Shown here piece by piece: positions 12,371 through 25,466 of a stretch of 64,000 bases of DNA. This DNA is from Chromobotia macracanthus. Lineage: Eukaryota; Chordata; Actinopteri; Cypriniformes; Botiidae. Each line of letters opens with the position of its first letter. Position 1 is the stretch's first letter. A model generated the notes under the pieces. That model searched no databases, was not told the origin of the DNA, and saw nothing but the letters and a program-made list of their open reading frames with translations. The stretch is taken from positions 8,308,501 to 8,372,500 of the forward strand of contig JAZGTH010000059.1 of the NCBI GenBank assembly GCA_036877525.1. The letters run 5' to 3'. Both the position numbers and the translations under genes were made by a program.

Positions 12371-14279
12371 TAGAATTACATGTAGATCAGATCCCAGCAG
12401 GACGATAGCTTGTCAATTCTTGTGAAACAAAGCTCACTGGTTACTCTCAAGACCACGAGGGTCCGTACCGCCAACCGTGTGATAATATCAAACATGTTGG
12501 ATGTTATCAGGGCCATTAAGGGGCTGTTAACGCCCACCAGCTGAGAAACGCAGCCGCGCAATCCAATGTCCCTTCTTAAACCACTATGTGGGGCCTACGG
12601 CTGAAAATTGGCTAGAAAATCAGCCAGTGGGACACCAGCCTTAATGAGAGTGTGGGCATGTGTGAATATTTTCCTGTTTCATGCCGTGCCTCTGCCTGCG
12701 CTGTCGCTTTCTGTGTGTCACAGTCTGTTTCCTTAACAATTACACCTCGAAGTTGCTTTCACAGATGCCACTCTGATGCCTCTCAAATACAGACTCCAGT
12801 AGTAAACAATCACAACAAGCACACGTGTAATTACTGGGTAAATGTGATGGTACTGTGTCTTACAATTAGGATTCGAAAGAAACTTCAGCCTTGCATGGCT
12901 GTATCTGGATGCCTGCTGCACTTTGTCCGTCTGAGAGCTGGTACTGCTGTGTGCTGCTCCATATAACACCCTTAGAAGCTCTTAAATACATTTCAAACCA
13001 ACAGCATATAGACTTTCTTTGTATTCTATATAGATCTTATTCAGTGATCGCCTTCACTTATAAACCTGTGTTTAAGCAGTAAAGTGTGTTTAAGGAATGT
13101 TTTGTCAGGACTGATATGCAACAATATGCAACCTTTTAACAGTACATGTCTGCTTTTAGATGCAGAATACCTGGTCTCATACTGAGTGGCAAAACAAAAT
13201 ATCATAAGTGGGAGGTGGTAGGTGGGATGAGTTTTAGGCTAGGCTGAGAAGATCAACATTTAAGAGCAAAAGGTTCTTGTTTGTAGGATTCTGACTCAGA
13301 GAGTGAAAGCTATTTCTGTGTTCATAGTTTAATAATGTGTACACAGATTTATTAAAAAGCAGTTTGCTTTTAAATGGTCTGAAGTATCTACATTTCATAC
13401 AGTACTTACATACTGTATTTATGTAAGTATTTATGTTAATCTCTGGTGCACACTGCAGATTCACACCGAGCAAAACTGAATTGACTCCTGTTTTCATGTT
13501 TGTATCCATACATGATCAGACTTATTCTGCTCCAGATGCCCATGTGTAATTAAATAACTCTGAAGAAGAAAAGAAGAATATACACATTAAAGCACGTTTT
13601 GAAAACGGGCAAAGAAATAAGGCTGCGGAAATGCTGGTTTAGCGCAGCTGTCACCTCTGGCCAATCTCATCTCATTGCATTATTCATTTATTAATCTACT
13701 CATCAAAATTACTTCCACGCCTGATTATTTCATCAATAATCTATTGCATGAAGTACGTTTTCTTCAGATATACCACTGACTACCCGACTGCCATTAACCT
13801 GTTGAGCACAGGGAGGGAAACCAAGGAAAATAGGCTTGTAGTCTTCCAGGGCACGTTTACTCGTTTTCTGCCTTGATGCCTCTTCTTGAAGCTGCTTCAA
13901 ATTCAATATATTCTGTCTTTGCTTTTTTAATTCTGTTTTTCTTCTCTTCTCGGTTTTATTTTAAGAGGTTGCTGTTGTACTAAAGATGGCCTTGTTTATC
14001 TGGTACAAGAATAGTGGATTCTTTAAAAAAAATAATTATTTGCTCACCACAGTGTTGATCCAAACCCAAATGTTATTTTTCTGTGGACCACAAATAGAGA
14101 ATTCTGTATGGAGAATTTCATGGTGCTTTTTCTGGAGATTGAAGGGCACGGTCACATGAATTCTCGTTGTATGGAAAAGAGGAGCGTGACGTCAACAAAA
14201 TCAGCAAACAGGTTTAGAATGACATGAGGACGAGTTAAAAAAAAGAGACAGAATGGTCATTTATTAGTGTAAACTAATC

Positions 14280-14535
14280 CAGTTAGTTATCTAGCAGTAG
14301 CAAGCTAACTTTGAAAGCATAAGATCCCAGCCTCCCTTCAGAGTGCTCTCCAAAGCCACGTCTCCATTCAACACATGAACAGACATAGTTTGATTGGACG
14401 ATCATTTTATGCTCCTGCACCTTACAGAGAAGATACATACATATTTATACATTTACACCACTTAGAGATTGCTGTCAGGGTGTGAAGAGACTAGCATAAG
14501 TTTCTAGAACAAATAGTCTACCTTGCCTTTAATAA
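14280..14535. mobile_element. MITE with GGTAGGGTGGGCAA end, copy 2
   Basis: Left end truncated or diverged. The core (AGTAGCAAGCTAACTTTGAAA, AAAGCCACGTCTCC) and the right end CTACCTTGCCTTTAA are recognisable. Confidence 0.65.
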
Positions 14536-14945
14536 AGATTTTTGATTGGATCATCCAAGATGGAAGTTAATACCAACTGTAAACAAATCAATGTTGCAGA
14601 ATCCCCCAAATGTGTGTTTCTAAAGACAAGAGTCTTATATTGTCCCTCACATTAAGAGGTCTCTAATTGTCTTGTGCATGAGGAGGACATGGATCTAGAA
14701 CTCTGTGTAAAGAGGACAATGAAGACTCACTGCCTGCAGAAACACACAGCACTAGAACTCTGGCCGTTCTTGTTATCGTATATAGAACCATTCAAACCTT
14801 CTCCCTGAAGCTCAATGCTCAATAACGGATTGTTAGTGCAGTGCAGGAGAGCGCTTTTATTGTGTCCTTTCTCTGTTTATTTTGCTGTTTTTCTTCTAAG
14901 TTGTCTTTCTGGCCTCATTAGAAGCAGCTCCTCATAGCCAGGTGG

Positions 14946-14948
<3 letters not shown>

Positions 14949-15002
<54 letters not shown>
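14949..15002. repeat. (CA)n microsatellite
   Basis: About 27 uninterrupted CA units. Confidence 0.97.
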
Positions 15003-15003
<1 letters not shown>

Positions 15004-17500
15004 CGTGTGAGTGTGTGTTTATGTGTCAGAAGAGCTGCATGAAGAGGGCATTGCAAAAACAACATACACTATGTCTGTAATAAGGTGCTTGTAAATAATG
15101 TATATACCACGGTTTTGCAGTATCAATAATGCATAATCCGCAACAAAACATACATAGAAAATTTTGTTTTTCTCTTCAAAATGAGCTGGACTGCAGAAAC
15201 TTGACAACTTTATGAAAATAAAGATCTATGTAGAACAAAGGGTTTAGGGACGTTTTACTGATAAAGATTAAGTGCAGATCATCAGTGCAGTTGTTTACAG
15301 TAGCGTAATGTTCTGTCCACCAGATTGCTACGCTAACATACAGCATCCCTATACAGTTTTGCATAATACATAGGTCAAAGGTCGGTTTAAGGTATATTTC
15401 AAAGCCAGTAATTTAACACAGTAAGTATACAGGATGACATTTTTAAAGCTTTGGATTTTGCATTTTGCCATTAGTTTAAAAAAAGACACTGTCTGATTTT
15501 ACTCCCACACCAGAGCTTTGAACCGGCTGCTCACAGAAGGACTTTCATAAGGTGTGTCTAATACATAAATAATAGCCTCAAATTCCATCTCTTCAGGTTA
15601 AAGGTATTCTGACTCCAATTCTATATCTGTAATGCATCAGAAAGCCTGTGGATTGGTCATGTGACTACCCTAACAAAAAAGACATGAATTTCACGTGCAA
15701 AAACACATGATCAGATGTGAAATGTGAGGTTTTAAAACATCTTCATGTGAATACCATGTAAATACACAAGTGGAACCCATAGAAATCATGGAAACCCATG
15801 TTTTTCACGTGAGATCACACGTTTCTGCACATATTAAATTCATGTATTTTTTCTGTAAGTGTACAACAACAAAAAAGCACTTAACACCAAGCAGACTTCT
15901 GAAACAGGAATTTAATGCATGTGAATTCTTTAAACAATTGATTTGTATGTTCACATTTATACAACACCTGCCATTGGCTGTCCAGCTGTAGCATATTAAG
16001 AATAGCTGACAAATAACACGGACATTAACATTCATTTAGTTTAAACTTTCTATACACATATAAGGTAAACTTTACCTAAAACATTCTTGGTGCAAAGACT
16101 TGTCAGCATTTTTTATAAACACTTTAAGCACTTCAATAGTCCTGTGGTGTGGGTTCTAAAAGTCATTTTAAGCTGATTTTAAAAATCTAAGATGCAGTAT
16201 GTCACACTGCAAGACAAAGTGTCAGCTACCCACCAGCTGTGATGCAGCTTCCGTATGAACTGGTGTGTTCATATTCAAGGGTTTTGCCCTGTTTTCACTC
16301 TCCTTTTAAGAATGTTTTGTAAACAAATAATTCTTGAAATCTCTGTTCTGTCACTGTACAAAGACACTGAAATCTTTTTTAGGCCCCCACAAAAAGTGTT
16401 GGATCTTTTGGAAACAGAGGCGACATGCAGCTGTGAATCTTGGAGGTGTCAGAGGTTCGGTTCTCAAGCGACAGAAAGTAAAGAAGCTACGATGTGAAGT
16501 TCAGATCAGAGAGAGCGTACGTGCCGCTGATCTATCCCAGCAGCCTTTGAGGCACTGTTACTCTGAGATCAACGGCATGCGTCTGGGAGAAACTGAGAAG
16601 AGGAAATATAAGCACCACTGGTGTGGGAGGAGGATAAACAGAGCGCTACAGACAGCAAACCTGGTCGGGGGTCTGATATCAAAGCAATCTGGCAAAATGA
16701 GCCTCTCCGGATGACTGGCTGGAAGAGAGACTAAGCAAAAATCTGATCAATATTTTAACGCAAGTTCAAACCGCAGACATAAACATACACCTCAACGTAT
16801 TTACTTTAAAGAACCACTTAGTTGTGCTTAGTCACTTAAAAACTACTTTTACATGTTAAAAAAATGTATAATACTTTTGGTAAATACATTGAAAATGTGT
16901 ATACTCAGCTATCAAAGCTCTGCTTTTGTTAAAAAACATAATAAAATAAATAAAAATCAACTGCCTTCAACAGAACAAATATCCAGGCAATTGCTGTCAG
17001 ATTCAAAAACTATTTTAATTGCTGCTGTATGCACACACGCAGACGGGCGACTCTGGCTGCTGTGTCACAACAGCATCTTACATAATGAGTGTTGCATTTT
17101 TATGATGATGAGTTAAAACTAGGTCAACTTTTAAAAACATGTCTCAAGACCCCTGTGTTATTCTGTTATGTTCTGTTGAGCTGTTTTTAACACAAGACTG
17201 CATAATTATACAGGACGCTTTCATAACCCATTATTGACCAAATGTTTTACATTTATCTGCTCATATCCCCAAGACACAATATCCACAATAGTCCCCAAAA
17301 GCTCTCCGGTAGTCGGTAAGTTTTTCTGTCGAGAGTGGCAGATATGCTGCAAACAGGGTATTTCTGTCATAACTTTTGGTGTTGTATGATGCTGAGGGCG
17401 AGTTCTAGAACTCAAATCCAGATCACAGAACACCCCTGCTGGGACTCACACTTTAGATCCCCAAATCTCCTCTGTCCAGTCTGGATATACCAGGTCTTAC

Positions 17501-17686
17501 CTTGGCGATCTGAACACACCAGTTGAGCAGTAATTGGGAGCCAATGTTGTCCTTGTGCTCATGCACGTAGTCCAGCAGGCAGCCATGGGGCATGAGCTGG
17601 GTCACCAGCTGGATGGTGGGGCTCAGACAGACCCCCAACAGCCGCACCAAGTGAGGATGTTCCATGCTGGCCATGATCAGAGCCTC
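17501..17686 (-). CDS. erbb4: erbb4 exon 20: kinase hinge
   Basis: A 186-nt exon of 62 codons encodes EALIMASMEHPHLVRLLGVC, then LSPTIQLVTQLMPHGCLLDY, VHEHKDNIGSQLLLNWCVQI and AK. The Thr of QLVTQL is the gatekeeper and the Cys of MPHGCLL is the conserved hinge-edge cysteine targeted in the EGFR family by covalent inhibitors. Differences from human are conservative (MDHPH to MEHPH, LLEY to LLDY). The acceptor is tttatcccccag and the donor gtaaga. It ends in phase 0. The next exon, with the catalytic HRDLAARN loop, is not in the remaining 17.5 kb. Confidence 0.98.
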
Positions 17687-19632
17687 CTGGGGGATAAACA
17701 GGGACTCAGATCACAGGAAACCACAGCAACCAATCACAATGAGTTTCACTGTGAGTTCATACCAAGTGTCTTGTATTTAACAACTAAGAAGATGTTTCAA
17801 TAAAAAATAGATATGAGCACATTTTGCAGTTCAGAACAGATTTAGTACTGAGAATTTATTGGCAAATTGATCTGTACTGAAGCACTTTGCATGTATGTCG
17901 GCCCGCGCGTGCACACGCACACACACACACACACACAATTTTGTCTACATGATGAGTCCAGGTTTTATTTCTTATGGGCCCTAAATAAGATCTGATACCT
18001 GAGTTTAAATTGTAAACTCTTTCTTGGGAAATGACCTGGAGCTGATTAATACACATGTAATATTAACACATAAATAAATACATGTTGTTTCAATGAAGAG
18101 AATTAGGGTAGAAAAAAATAAAAACTCCATAAACACACTATTCTGCAAAACTAATATTAAATATTAAAAACTTTAAATATTTTATTGCGCATCAAAAAGA
18201 ATATCCAATGGCTAGGTGGACCGGAGATTCAAAGAATTCTAACTCCTGATACAATTTACTCATTATTTAAATTTCACACAAAAAACCTACATTCATTTAA
18301 TTGTATATAATCAAATCTCTGCCAACTGATGTCAATTAGTTTAATAAAGGTCGGACATATTAAAATAATTCAAATGAAAAGACGCAAATCACCCCCCAAG
18401 TTTACTTTTTTGTTTATTGGGGGTCGTCTTAATTCAAACCTGGTTCCCTAATGTGATTATTCAAGTGCTAACAAAGAGTGACATTATTCAGTGTTCTAGT
18501 AAATCAAGCAATCCAGAAAGATGATGAAATGTGAGTGAGAAACCTCACAAACCCAGCGCACTCCTGCTTTTATGAGATTCATGCACTGAACGAAACCTGT
18601 AGGAATAATTCTGGTTTATATCCAACATATTTTACTTGTGGAAAAACAAAGGACAGCCCAGAGTATGAAGTTATCAGGAAACAATATAAAGAATAAAACA
18701 GAGAATGTAAAAAAATATATATAATTTTCATAAACAGCTCAGGGGGATAATCTCAAAATAATATCCAAACTTCGGGCCATAAGGTTATATTACCGCAATA
18801 AAAGATGCCTCTGCCATTAATATGATTTCTGGCCTCGAAGGGAACCTCTTACGAACATTTAAAAAACTCAAACCGGCTGTAACACACATCCGGCATCCAC
18901 AAACACACACAAACCCATTATCTGAGCACTACAGAAAATGACACACTTGACAGTTATATAATGAACATTCATGCTCCTGCTATTCTCCAGCTGCAGAGAT
19001 GATTGTGTGCGTTCACGCTGCTCGTCCAATCAGCAGCGGGGGCTGGACACCACGCGTCTGATTCGCTTGCACGTGCTTCTGCGGTTCTGAGCTCGTTGTG
19101 AGGGTGAGCTGCATTCAGAAACCTGTTCTTCAACAAACCCCTCTAAGAACTTTCTGAAAATGTTTCTCACATTGCCTTGAAAGAACGTGAGGGGTCTTAA
19201 TGCTGTTGTCATGGCAATGAGGAGGACGACTCATTAAGACGATAAATGTAGGAAACAATATAGTCCTCATAGTCGTGTCCGAGGGTTGTGGTGTAGAGAC
19301 CGTTCTAATACACGTGTGCACTATACAACCCTGTAACTCACTGAAGACGGATGCAGAACTAACATCAAAGTGGACGGTCATCTACATGCATGCTCACCAC
19401 ACAAATGCATGACATACACACAAATATCACCCGCAAATATGACTCAACTCAACAGGGGTGTAAAAGGGCCTTTGGTTAGTGTTTCATAGTGCTTGCATCA
19501 TCTGAAAGGATGGGCCAATTTGTGGTTTACATACATTTTTCCTTTTGAACTATGAAAGATCTGAATATTGTGAAGTAAAAGCTGAAAGACACAGAAATAA
19601 GAGTTGCAGACCCCCAACAGAGTGACACTCAC
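17687..19632 (-). other. erbb4 intron 19
   Basis: About 1.9 kb of AT-rich sequence with one GC/CA microsatellite (17911-17938). The part at roughly 18740-18880 is free of obvious repeats and contains ordered motifs (for example GCCATTAATATGATTT), which could be conserved noncoding sequence; this cannot be tested here. Confidence 0.7.
17911..17938. repeat. (CA)n microsatellite
   Basis: A short CA run preceded by CpG-rich CCCGCGCGTGCACACG. Confidence 0.9.
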
Positions 19633-19731
19633 ATCCATAAACTCTACGTTGGCTTTGGGGCCCGTTGCTTCGTTCAGGATCTTTATGGCCACTGGAATCT
19701 TCACGGTCTCGCCTTCGGGAACCCAGATTCC
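19633..19731 (-). CDS. erbb4: erbb4 exon 19: kinase N-lobe, catalytic lysine and helix C
   Basis: A 99-nt exon of 33 codons encodes GIWVPEGETVKIPVAIKILN, then EATGPKANVEFMD. VAIK holds the beta-3 lysine that binds ATP phosphates, and the Glu of NVEF is the helix-C partner of the salt bridge that marks active kinase. Human has NETTGPKANVEFMD. The acceptor is ttgtgatttcag and the donor gtgagt. Phase is 0 at both ends. The intron from exon 18 is only 517 nt, the shortest in the window. Confidence 0.97.
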
Positions 19732-20248
19732 CTGAAATCACAAGAAAGAGATTTTCTTTTAAACATGCAGCTGGAATTGTTGATAAACTGGATTTGTACA
19801 TTTCTGAAGATGAGTGGATGCTGTGCAGTCTCTATGTTGTTCTGGAAAGATTTTAGCTGGAGTGTTCTGAGTAGGTACTGGATGATTGCTTACAAAAGAA
19901 GTCCATGGTATTCATCTATTTTTATCCTATGTTTCTTAGATATAGCTCAGGTTCTTCTTTAATATAAGTCTGTAGGATTTTTTGTCATCCATTGGGCGCA
20001 GTCCAATTATGTTCCAAAATAAAAACCCCTCTCCTCAAAAAGGCATAGCTAGTGCCAGAAAAGTTTGTTATTCATGGTTTCGAAAAAGTTCCCAAAGTAT
20101 TAGCAACAGAACCATGATGATCCCCCAAACAACCTCCACTAATTTATTCACCCGAAAATCACACCTGTACAAATTAGCATTTTTTTCTGTCTCCAGCTGG
20201 ATTCAGTTTCCGGTCTTCAGTTTACTCTCACGACTCTGAGGTCTTTAC

Positions 20249-20371
20249 CTTGTAAACAGTGCCAAAGGCTCCGGCCCCCAGGATCTTGACCCTCTTCAGT
20301 TCAGTCTCTTTGAGAATGCGCAGCTGGGCCTGGTTGGGGGCCGCACCGCTGGGTGTCAGGGGCTCCACCAG
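20249..20371 (-). CDS. erbb4: erbb4 exon 18: kinase entry and glycine-rich loop
   Basis: A 123-nt exon encodes exactly 41 codons: LVEPLTPSGAAPNQAQLRIL, then KETELKRVKILGAGAFGTVY and K. LVEPLTPSG is the ErbB4-type juxtamembrane activation segment. GAGAFG is the ATP-binding glycine-rich loop; the human receptor has GSGAFG, so one loop serine is alanine here. The acceptor is gtacgtctcag and the donor gtaaag. It is in phase 0 at both ends. This exon is the best single diagnostic of ErbB4 over its paralogues. Confidence 0.97.
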
Positions 20372-22295
20372 CTGAGACGTACAAGACAAAGTGATGTTAT
20401 AAATCTCTGACATTCAGTCAGGACAATCAATTAATGTTTGGCCATAACTCAAACAAACTGCAGTGCATTCAGCCTAGTTTATGAATTCCCTGTCATTTAT
20501 TCAGTCTTTCTGTGCTATTAGGGAATCCAATCAATGAACAGAAAACCCCTGGCGATCACCGAACCATTGAAATGCCAGAAAGGAACAGAGATAAGAGAAA
20601 AGCAAAGACAGAAGATACTGGAACAATGACAGAGAAATAGAGAAGGTTAACCTGATAAAAATATGAAGAGTGCAGGAGAGAAACCATGAGCGAGAGAAAG
20701 AGAGAGTGTAAATCAGTCCCTCTATCGACCCTTCGTGCCTTCCCCCAGCTCATCACGGCCGCCTGATTAAAAAACAATAGCAGTTCTTCATTTAAATGGA
20801 ATTGTAAATCAGGAGCCTGGACACAGGAAGGTGGAGGAGAGCCAGGGGAGGGGCTTTTCACAGATGAGCTGTGATACAGGGAGCTGTCCGCTCCAGACGG
20901 TGCTGAAACACAGATCAGGAGCTGTCCATGGTCTGCACGACCCTAGAGCTTGGGCACAAAACTTGGGCATCACAATCAACTCCAAGTGATAGAAATACCC
21001 CATTTCAGTAAAAATGGAGATATGGGAGGATTTTAGACCAGGGCTATGTGTACCCCAGGGGGTAATTCCAGGGTTATCCAGAGATTTTGCTTTGTTAAAC
21101 CTTGGATAAACACTTTTGTAAACACCCATTTCAGACTATATGTGCTACTTGAGTGTTTGTCACCCACATAATCGAATAAAAAAGTAAATAAATTCAATCC
21201 AGTATTACACGAGTCTAAATGATGGGGCTCTCAATGTACTTGACTGGGTTTCTGGCACGTATGAGATCCATTTTCACACCAACAGTATATGGTTTCTTTA
21301 GGCTGCATACGTGGGCCTGCTCCAGATTATTTAAAGCGTCTGTGGAGATATTATTCTCTCTGCTCAAACCCTCAGGTCATACAGATATATGCACATCTGA
21401 AGAGGAGGGGTCGAAACCTACGGATTCAAACACAACCTGCATTCTTATGAACCGTCCACCTACACTGTGATACACTGTGAAAACCTAATGATTAGAAAGA
21501 TGGATACAAAGAATGAGAAAGGAGACAGAGAAACAGAGAAAGGATAAAGGATAAGAAGCAAATAAGACATCAGTGAAAAAATAAATGATGTTCTGACATC
21601 ATCACATCAGTACTTGACTTTTCATTCATGTTTCATGCCTGAAGTCTCTAAAAAATTGCTTGGTAAAGAGTAAACAGGAAAACAAACTATATTACTTGGC
21701 TAACGCACTACTATGATAATTAACAATAATGCATGTAAATCTTTATTGATCATTGGTGTCTTTCATCATAGTGCAATGAGCCACTTAAATCCGTGTGTTA
21801 CAGTGACTGAAAACCCCTGAATCACAGGATCTCTTGTGGGTTGTTTTAACCGATATCTAATTAATCATGACAGCTGAAATAATAAATACCACAGTAATGT
21901 TTTCTTGTCTGTGAGTGTCATTTGAAGTCAAAGAAACTGGTCGGAAAATGATGCAGGCCTGAACAAACACTGGCACTTAAAGGGCCTCTTGTAAAACATG
22001 CTTGAGGTAATGAGGAAGGATACACTAGGAAGGATTTCTCTTTTCACCTGAGGAAATTCAATCAGGAAATTATGTCCCTCATCTCCTCTCACTAGTGGGT
22101 ACTTGCTCTGAACATCACAAGAGACAGAGAGGCCCACAGGTCATGCTCAAGTCTCTCGTTCAGGAGCTGGTGTTTTGGTTCTCAGTCTCTGATTGGCTCT
22201 CAAGGTTGTCAGAAACTCGTGGAGAATATGGCCTTCAGGAGGTCTTTTCAAGTGAATGACAGAGAGAGAAGATGAGAAGATAGAGCGTGTCTAAC

Positions 22296-22428
22296 CTCAG
22301 TCTCCAGGAAGCGTCTCAGGGCTCTCTTCTTCTTGATGCTCCTCCTCCTCACTGACACTGCGACACCCAATCCCACGATGATCACCACAAACAGTCCACC
22401 TATAACCCCGGCAGCGATGACGGGAGTC
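22296..22428 (-). CDS. erbb4: erbb4 exon 17: transmembrane helix and basic juxtamembrane segment
   Basis: A 133-nt exon encodes [20 protein letters not shown], then [20 protein letters not shown] and LETE. The hydrophobic stretch from VIAAG to VAVSV is the single membrane-spanning helix, with small-xxx-small dimer motifs (AAGVIGG). [13 protein letters not shown] is the stop-transfer cluster, which in human ErbB4 also serves as nuclear localisation signal of the released intracellular domain. Human has [44 protein letters not shown]. The acceptor is actggctcag; the donor gttaga is a weak match to consensus. Confidence 0.97.
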
Positions 22429-24015
22429 CTGAGCCAGTCAGAGGAAAGATAATTAATGTTACAAACTATGAGAAATAACCCTTTTACTGAATGTGTCTAT
22501 ATAAAAAAATCAGGGTTTGATATTTATTAAAAGTATTACAAATTTCACACTGCTTTTGCCACTTTTCAAATCCTATTTGTGTGTAGATTTTTGGTTTTCA
22601 TGCTAAAATTATCCTATCTTAAAACTATAAAATAGATGACAAAAATATTAACAATTACTTAGTTTAAAACTATGATGATCTAAACAGAGTGAAATCACAA
22701 AACATTTCAATACTTATACTGCGACAATGATTTTGTTGGTTTTGTGTTAATATATTTACATTTTTATACATACAATGATCGGATTGAATTAAATTACATG
22801 TCATTATAATTAGCCTTATGACAATATTACTCCAAAAATGTTTATCGCCACCAAACACAGTACAAAACTGAGATGTGACGGAAACGTCCATGACAAATTT
22901 CCTTTAAGCCATGTACAACACTTGCGAACAAATTAAAGAAGACTAGTAAAGTTCTGGGGTAAGTGTGCATTAATTCTTTATTTTAAGTACACAGGGCCAA
23001 AATTCCCCACAGATCTCCAGAGAAAGATCAAAGAAGGGGGCTGGAAATGACCAATATTTCATAAATGAGCAGGCATGTGAACAAAGCCTTTCTCTCAGAC
23101 AAGAGACGTGTCTACAGAAAGCCTTTCCAGCAGAAGTCATCTTGCATCAGCCATCTCGGGGCTGTACTGTGAGCTTTCAGCCTGAATTCCAGTCAGAACG
23201 CATTTCCTCAGCATTAATGAAAGGCCTAATTCAGTTAGCATGGAAGAAAGCAGCAGTAAATCTGCACTGACTGCGTACAACACACGGCACAAGTTTTCCT
23301 ATTACACTTCTGTCAGTCTGATTCCGCTCTTCAGACTGTGACAATAAGTCTCTCTGCACTTCTTCATCCTTTTACAGTGTTTTCCTGTTGTTTCCACGCA
23401 GAACACACCGCCATGATGTTTTTAACAGTATTAGGGTAAAGTGGGCACAATAAAACTGACATTGAAAGTTGAAAGACATTGACAGTAATCAGAAAATCTT
23501 AGAATTTTGAAAAAATGTTGAGAAAATTTTGAAAAATCAAAGGAACATAGAATGAACATGAAATATTTTAAGGTTAGGCATTATTTGTTAGTCAAATAAG
23601 CAAATTTGTGACGTGTGCCAAGCTAACGTGCTTTTTATTAAAGGTCAGATTTTCTGTCTTTAATTAAGTACGTCAGAAGCTTTTAAAGACATTCATGGTC
23701 TGATCAAAATTTTCTTCTGCTCAAGCTTGTGGAGACCACATCAGCATGTTGCAGGCGCATGTTGTCATTAAAGCAAAAGGAGACAAATACTGTACTAAGA
23801 ATCATGAATACATTTCACATAAATTGTTATGCTGATAATATCATTTGTAATGGAAATAAAGACATGCATGATCTATGCTGTAAGATTAATTATCATTGGA
23901 CGAGAGGTTCTAACCATCATTCTGGGTCCCACCCAGATGCCTTGCTTCACCGGGAGTCTATGTGAGCATTATGAGAGTTATTTGTATTGGAAGACAACAT
24001 TTGAATTATTTATAG

Positions 24016-24117
24016 ACACTGTAGCTTAACTGGTAGAGCATGATGCTACTGTAGCAACGCCAAGGTCACGGGTTCGAATCACAGGGAACACGTAAAAAAA
24101 ATGTATAGATGGAATGT
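24016..24117 (+). mobile_element. tRNA-derived SINE (truncated tail)
   Basis: CTGTAGCTTAACTGGTAGAG and CACGGGTTCGAATCACAGG are A and B boxes of the same family; the sequence decays after GAACACGTAAAAAAAATG. Confidence 0.75.
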
Positions 24118-25392
24118 CAAGTGGAAAACAGCTAAATAATATCAGTTTATACACAATGCTGAGTGTTTACAGTAGCAATTGTAACATTTGCTTGCTACCA
24201 TGTCATTGTTTTATTCTGCTGTGCTCTTATAGCTGTTTTATACACCTCCATACAAAAGTATTCTTTTGCCTTGAAACGAGAAATCCAGTTATTTCTGTCT
24301 GAGAGAGCAGGGGAAGTCAGATACTGTGAGATGGACTCTGTGGATGTTATTGTTTGGTCTTTCCTCCTTTTAGTTTGTGGAATGAAAACCCACCCAATAG
24401 GACGAGAGCGTGAATCTCTGACCGGGCATGATGAGCGATAGACTGCTAGATTATCTCTGAGCCAGATGAGAATCTCCCCCGTTAATTCACTATTGATCTG
24501 CAGTCAGAATACAAAAGCTTACGGGCCACAATAAGTATAGATCGCACGTGCACGGGGGAGCCACCGCAGCACTGACAATGAGCAGACAATTATGTTGACG
24601 CTGCATTGCTGTCAGCATGCGGTGTAATGCGGGGCTGCACATATTGCAGGAGACGCAGGACGGTGTGTCTGACATCTTGTTTTATGTAACCTGCCATGTC
24701 TTTTCAAGCAAGCAGGACACACGCCGGAGAGAGACTGTTGACATATATAACAGGATGGGAAATGTTTCTGCTGGTATGCTTTGTTTAGTAAATGTAATGC
24801 AGAGTTATTGATTACGTGGGCGGTCTTTGTTGCGCTCTGTAGAAACGTGTTACACTGAACACACATTTAAACAGGCACGTCATTGTTTCATATTGCTGCA
24901 TCTGTTTTCTACACACTGATGGCCTCTAATAAGCCCTGCATTGCATTTCTGTGGTCTTCATGTGAACCCGCAGGCTGCTGTGAATGCTGGACATCTTCTG
25001 CCTCACCTCAGACAACACCAAAGATGTCATCTCTCCCATGAGTGTTTTTAGTCTCCAGGGTTACTGCTTGCTCTCTTCAGGGTTACCTCTTGTAGCCTGT
25101 ACTCTGATAGTCTGTTCAAATAACCAACACACACACACTTGCTCTCCAGCCCATGTAGAGACCATTAGGACTAAAACTTGTGTATGTGCCCATGATGGAC
25201 AAAGCTCTGATGCATGATATTTGTTGATGTGCAACATGGCCATATTCTCTTGTTGTATAATGTCCCCACAATATTTGTATTACAGATATCAGATATAAGT
25301 CTGGTCTATATTACAGCTTTTGTGTCATACAGAGATGGGTGCTTTTACAGTATGTATATATCTCTGTGTCTGGCAGATATATTGGCTTTTAT

Positions 25393-25466
25393 TCAATGCA
25401 ACTTGCACTGCATTAAGGTTCCCTGGGTCTCGAACCCATGACCTTGGAGTTGCTTGTGAGCTACAG
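25393..25466 (-). mobile_element. tRNA-derived SINE, inverted fragment
   Basis: Reverse complement of the B-box region (GGGTTCGAGACCC) and the A-box region (CTGTAGCTCACAAGCAACTC). It makes the 3' end of a spurious 161-codon minus-strand open frame. Confidence 0.7.

Larger units (their letters stand above)
1..17500 (-). other. erbb4 intron 20 (partial), no further kinase exon
   Basis: I searched the minus strand for the catalytic-loop exon (HRDLAARNVLVK, DFGLA) and did not find it. The stretch contains two CCCAGCTAAC MITEs, several other MITEs, two SINE copies, GA, GT and CA microsatellites, a CA/TA-rich degenerate repeat field (about 7675-8055), and the unassigned exon-like block at 5785-5976. 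Open frames listed elsewhere in it show no recognisable domain. Confidence 0.85.

Noticed and set aside
12652..12966. 104-codon plus-strand open frame with many cysteines
   Set aside because: Cysteine spacing fits no module, the reverse strand is equally open, and no splice sites frame it.
14877..15065. Open frame with a long Cys-Val run
   Set aside because: Translation of the (CA)n microsatellite.
1..17500. Search for erbb4 exon 21 and later kinase exons
   Set aside because: No HRDLAARN, DFGLARLL or KWMALE coding sequence on the minus strand; intron 20 simply continues past the window.
24016..24090. tRNA gene
   Set aside because: A and B boxes are present but the acceptor stem and anticodon arm do not close; it is a SINE head, as are the similar copies elsewhere.
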